Shown here: piece after piece, positions 61,953-64,000 of the stretch
Position numbering within the stretch: the stretch's first letter is position 1
Layout: every line of letters begins with the position of its first letter
Source of the DNA: Paenibacillus sp. W2I17
Lineage (GTDB): Bacteria; Bacillota; Bacilli; Paenibacillales; Paenibacillaceae
Assembly (NCBI RefSeq): GCF_030815985.1
Contig: NZ_JAUSXM010000001.1
Location: forward strand, 5,890,001 to 5,954,000
Length of the DNA stretch: 64,000 nucleotides
Reading direction: 5' to 3'
Notes under the pieces: model-generated
The model's database searches: none
What the model saw: the letters and a program-made list of their open reading frames with translations, nothing else
What the model was told of the DNA's origin: nothing
Program-made: the position numbers and the translations under genes

Positions 61953-64000
61953 GTGGCAAAATCAATCCAAATGGATGAATTGAAAATGGGGGTCTGTTAT
62001 TACCCTGAGCACTGGTCGGAAGCGTTGTGGGAGGACGATTTCCGTAGAATGAAAGAGATGAATATCACAGTTATTCGGATGGCTGAATTCGCATGGTCCA
62101 TCTTTGAACCAGAAGAAGACCAGTTCGATTTTAGTTTTTTCCAGAAGGCACTGGATCTGGCGCATCAATATGGTTTAAGTGTTATTTTGGGAACACCTAC
62201 TGCAACTCCACCAGCGTGGTTAACATCCAAATATCCTGAAGTATTAAACGCAAATAAGGACGGGGTGTTGTATCAACACGGTATGCGGCGTCATACCAAT
62301 TACAGCAGCCCAATCTACAGACAGCAATGTGAAAAAATCGTGCGCAATATGGTGATTGCCTATAAAGATCATCCGGCTCTTATTGGCTGGCAGATCGATA
62401 ACGAATTCAATTGTCATATGGATGTTTTCTATGCTGAGGCTGACCATGTCGCCTTCCGTGAATGGCTTAAGAATCGTTATGAATCGTTAGAGAATCTGAA
62501 CCAGGCTTGGGGAACCGTTTTCTGGAGTCAGACCTATACCGAGTGGGAGCAAGTTCACCTTACCCGGAATATGGTCAGCCAATCGCCTAATCCTCACCTG
62601 GCATTAGATGAAAAGAGATTCATCTCCGCCAATACCATTTCATTTGCCAAGCTTCAGGTGGACATCATTCGGGAACTGGATCCGAAACATTGGATCACAA
62701 CAAACGGTACGTTTGGACACTTGGATAATCATGAAATGACAGAAGACCTGTTGGATTTCTTCTCCTATGATTCGTATCCGCAGTTTGCCACGATCTTCCC
62801 AGGGACAGACGATAACTCATTACAAGATCGGGCCTGGAGCATGAAACTGTCGAACGTACGCAATATGTCACCGAACTTCTGCGTCATGGAACAACAGTCT
62901 GGGCCAGGAGGCTGGGTCGACAGTATAGGCATGGGTACGCCAAGACCGGGACAGATCCGATTATGGTCGTATCAATCTGTTCTTCACGGAACAGATCTAC
63001 TCGTCTACTTTCGCTGGCGGACGGCAACATTTGGCACGGAGATGTACTGGCATGGTATCAATGATTACCATAATCAACCCAACAGAAGGGTACGCGAGGT
63101 TGCGCAAGTAGGGGAAGAGTTTGCCAAGATCGGGCGTGTTATTGCAGGTACTACATATCAAGCCGATGTTGCGATCCTACAGGATTACGATAACATCTGG
63201 GACGGAGAGTTGGACGAGTGGCACGGTCCGCTTCAGCAACAGAGTGTACGCTCTTGGTATAAGCAGCTTCAGTATCGTCATATTCCGACGGACATGGTTA
63301 CACTGCAACCAACGACTACACTGAAAGAGTTATCCGAATATAAGGTGATCATTTATGCTCACCCGGCCATCATGACAGACGAGACAGCAGAACTTCTCCA
63401 AGCCTATGTCAGTCAAGGAGGCACTCTGTTTTTCGGTGCTCGCACCGGATATAAGGATCTCAAGGGGCATTGTTATATGAGACCGTTCCCTGGGGCTGTC
63501 GCTGAGTTGTGTGGTGTAACCGTAGAGGACTTTACTTTAATCAAAGGAACCGTTCCAGCAGCCAAACTGCAATGGAATGGGACGAGTGAGCGGCTTCAGG
63601 AGGGAACGTCAACGGCCGGATTTAACGAAGTTCTTCATGTGGAGCATCCTGAGGTGCAGGTCATGGCTGAGTATACATCCGAATATTATGCAGGTAGTCC
63701 TGCATTGACCAAACGTACGGTAGGTCAGGGGCAAGTATGGTATTATGGAGCGGCTTACAATGAACCAGTCGTTGATGCACTCCTGGATGAAATAGGGCTA
63801 TCTTCACCTGTGGGTGATCTGGTAGAGGTACCGTCCGAAGTTGAGCTTGGTATCCGTTCCGGTAAGGATAAAACTTATGTATTTTTACTCAACTACTCGG
63901 ATCAACAAGTGGCTATCAAGCTTAAGAAGCAAGCAAAAGAGTTACTGTCAGGTACAACACTTCAGAATGAGATCAATATGCCCGCGTATGGTGTATTCAT
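61953..64000 (+). CDS. GH42 beta-galactosidase, N-terminal part
   Basis: Open to the window end, with 682 codons visible. GH42 motifs: MGVCYYPEHWSEALWEDDF, MNITVIRMAEFAWSIFEP, TPTATPPAWL, the acid/base GWQIDNEFNCH (Glu151), and the nucleophile CVMEQQSGPGGW (Glu313), followed by HGTDLLVYFRWRTATFGTEMYW. After the TIM barrel (about residue 390) comes the trimerisation domain with GTLFFGARTGYKD and, near the edge, the start of the small C-terminal beta domain. It has no signal peptide, so it is probably cytoplasmic, hydrolysing galactosides or galacto-oligosaccharides. GTG 61953 has aagggggcaattaaa upstream; ATG 61971 is an alternative. Confidence 0.93.
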   Translation, partial: MAKSIQMDELKMGVCYYPEHWSEALWEDDFRRMKEMNITVIRMAEFAWSIFEPEEDQFDFSFFQKALDLAHQYGLSVILGTPTATPPAWLTSKYPEVLNANKDGVLYQHGMRRHTNYSSPIYRQQCEKIVRNMVIAYKDHPALIGWQIDNEFNCHMDVFYAEADHVAFREWLKNRYESLENLNQAWGTVFWSQTYTEWEQVHLTRNMVSQSPNPHLALDEKRFISANTISFAKLQVDIIRELDPKHWITTNGTFGHLDNHEMTEDLLDFFSYDSYPQFATIFPGTDDNSLQDRAWSMKLSNVRNMSPNFCVMEQQSGPGGWVDSIGMGTPRPGQIRLWSYQSVLHGTDLLVYFRWRTATFGTEMYWHGINDYHNQPNRRVREVAQVGEEFAKIGRVIAGTTYQADVAILQDYDNIWDGELDEWHGPLQQQSVRSWYKQLQYRHIPTDMVTLQPTTTLKELSEYKVIIYAHPAIMTDETAELLQAYVSQGGTLFFGARTGYKDLKGHCYMRPFPGAVAELCGVTVEDFTLIKGTVPAAKLQWNGTSERLQEGTSTAGFNEVLHVEHPEVQVMAEYTSEYYAGSPALTKRTVGQGQVWYYGAAYNEPVVDALLDEIGLSSPVGDLVEVPSEVELGIRSGKDKTYVFLLNYSDQQVAIKLKKQAKELLSGTTLQNEINMPAYGVF

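Overview
The window is a low-to-mid G+C Firmicute chromosome, most likely a Paenibacillus. Evidence for this: sdhA-sdhB of the Bacillales type, ecsA-ecsB, a YjcZ-type sporulation peptide, a YheC/YheD coat-associated ATP-grasp protein, a giant decapeptide-repeat protein with a WIAG-like tail beside glycosyltransferases, and a cntKLMABCDFE-type metallophore operon in the staphylococcal order. Strong GGAGG ribosome binding sites precede most genes. No rRNA, tRNA, CRISPR array or transposase gene was seen.

Layout. 1-1.7 kb: end of sdhA, an unusually long repeat-bearing spacer, and sdhB. 1.9-8.4 kb: two metallophosphoesterases, a GNAT acetyltransferase, a histidinol-phosphatase-type PHP protein, a frameshifted LysR regulator, cheX and an SDR. 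8.8-12.2 kb: DEAD-box helicase plus ecsAB. 12.3-19.7 kb: YjcZ peptide, aminotransferase, a divergent PNPOx-like/MocR pair, AraC regulator, a 38-codon basic peptide, phosphatidylserine decarboxylase and YheC/D. 20.1-25.3 kb: a 1731-residue protein with 136 consecutive in-register decapeptides. 25.5-27.1 kb: thermolysin-like protease. 27.8-34.8 kb: a glycan cluster (three GT2 enzymes, a sugar-1-phosphate nucleotidylyltransferase, a GT-D type enzyme and a larger GT2). 35.0-35.9 kb: an APH-like kinase.

36.1-46.1 kb is an organosulfur/cysteine-salvage cluster. It resembles the Bacillus subtilis ytmI operon in content: CmoI-like redoxin, CmoJ-like monooxygenase, SsuE-like FMN reductase, LysR regulator, CmoO-like monooxygenase and SndA-like amidohydrolase. 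It uses an Opp-type importer that has no ATPase genes here. 46.4-59.5 kb is a zinc-starvation island. It holds an opine-type metallophore operon (cntKLM, the importer cntABCDF and two tandem MFS exporters), followed by a YciC/ZagA-like CobW GTPase and a zinc-free ribosomal protein S14. Matching 22-nt Zur-type operators lie just downstream of sigma-A-like promoters in front of cntK and the GTPase. 59.6-64 kb: a DUF3024 protein, a DUF2975 membrane protein with a YozG-like HTH partner behind a 14-bp perfect palindrome, and an AraC regulator divergent from a GH42 beta-galactosidase that runs off the window.

Two features cut across the window. First, a family of about 180-235 bp intergenic elements, with inverted-repeat ends and an internal long hairpin, occurs about seven times (about 0.8, 4.6, 8.6, 43.6, 49.5, 57.2 and 59.0 kb), often inside apparent operons. 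Second, three otherwise normal genes (LysR, an ABC permease and the CobW GTPase) each carry one extra base, two of them in short homopolymers. This suggests sequencing error at least as much as real gene decay.
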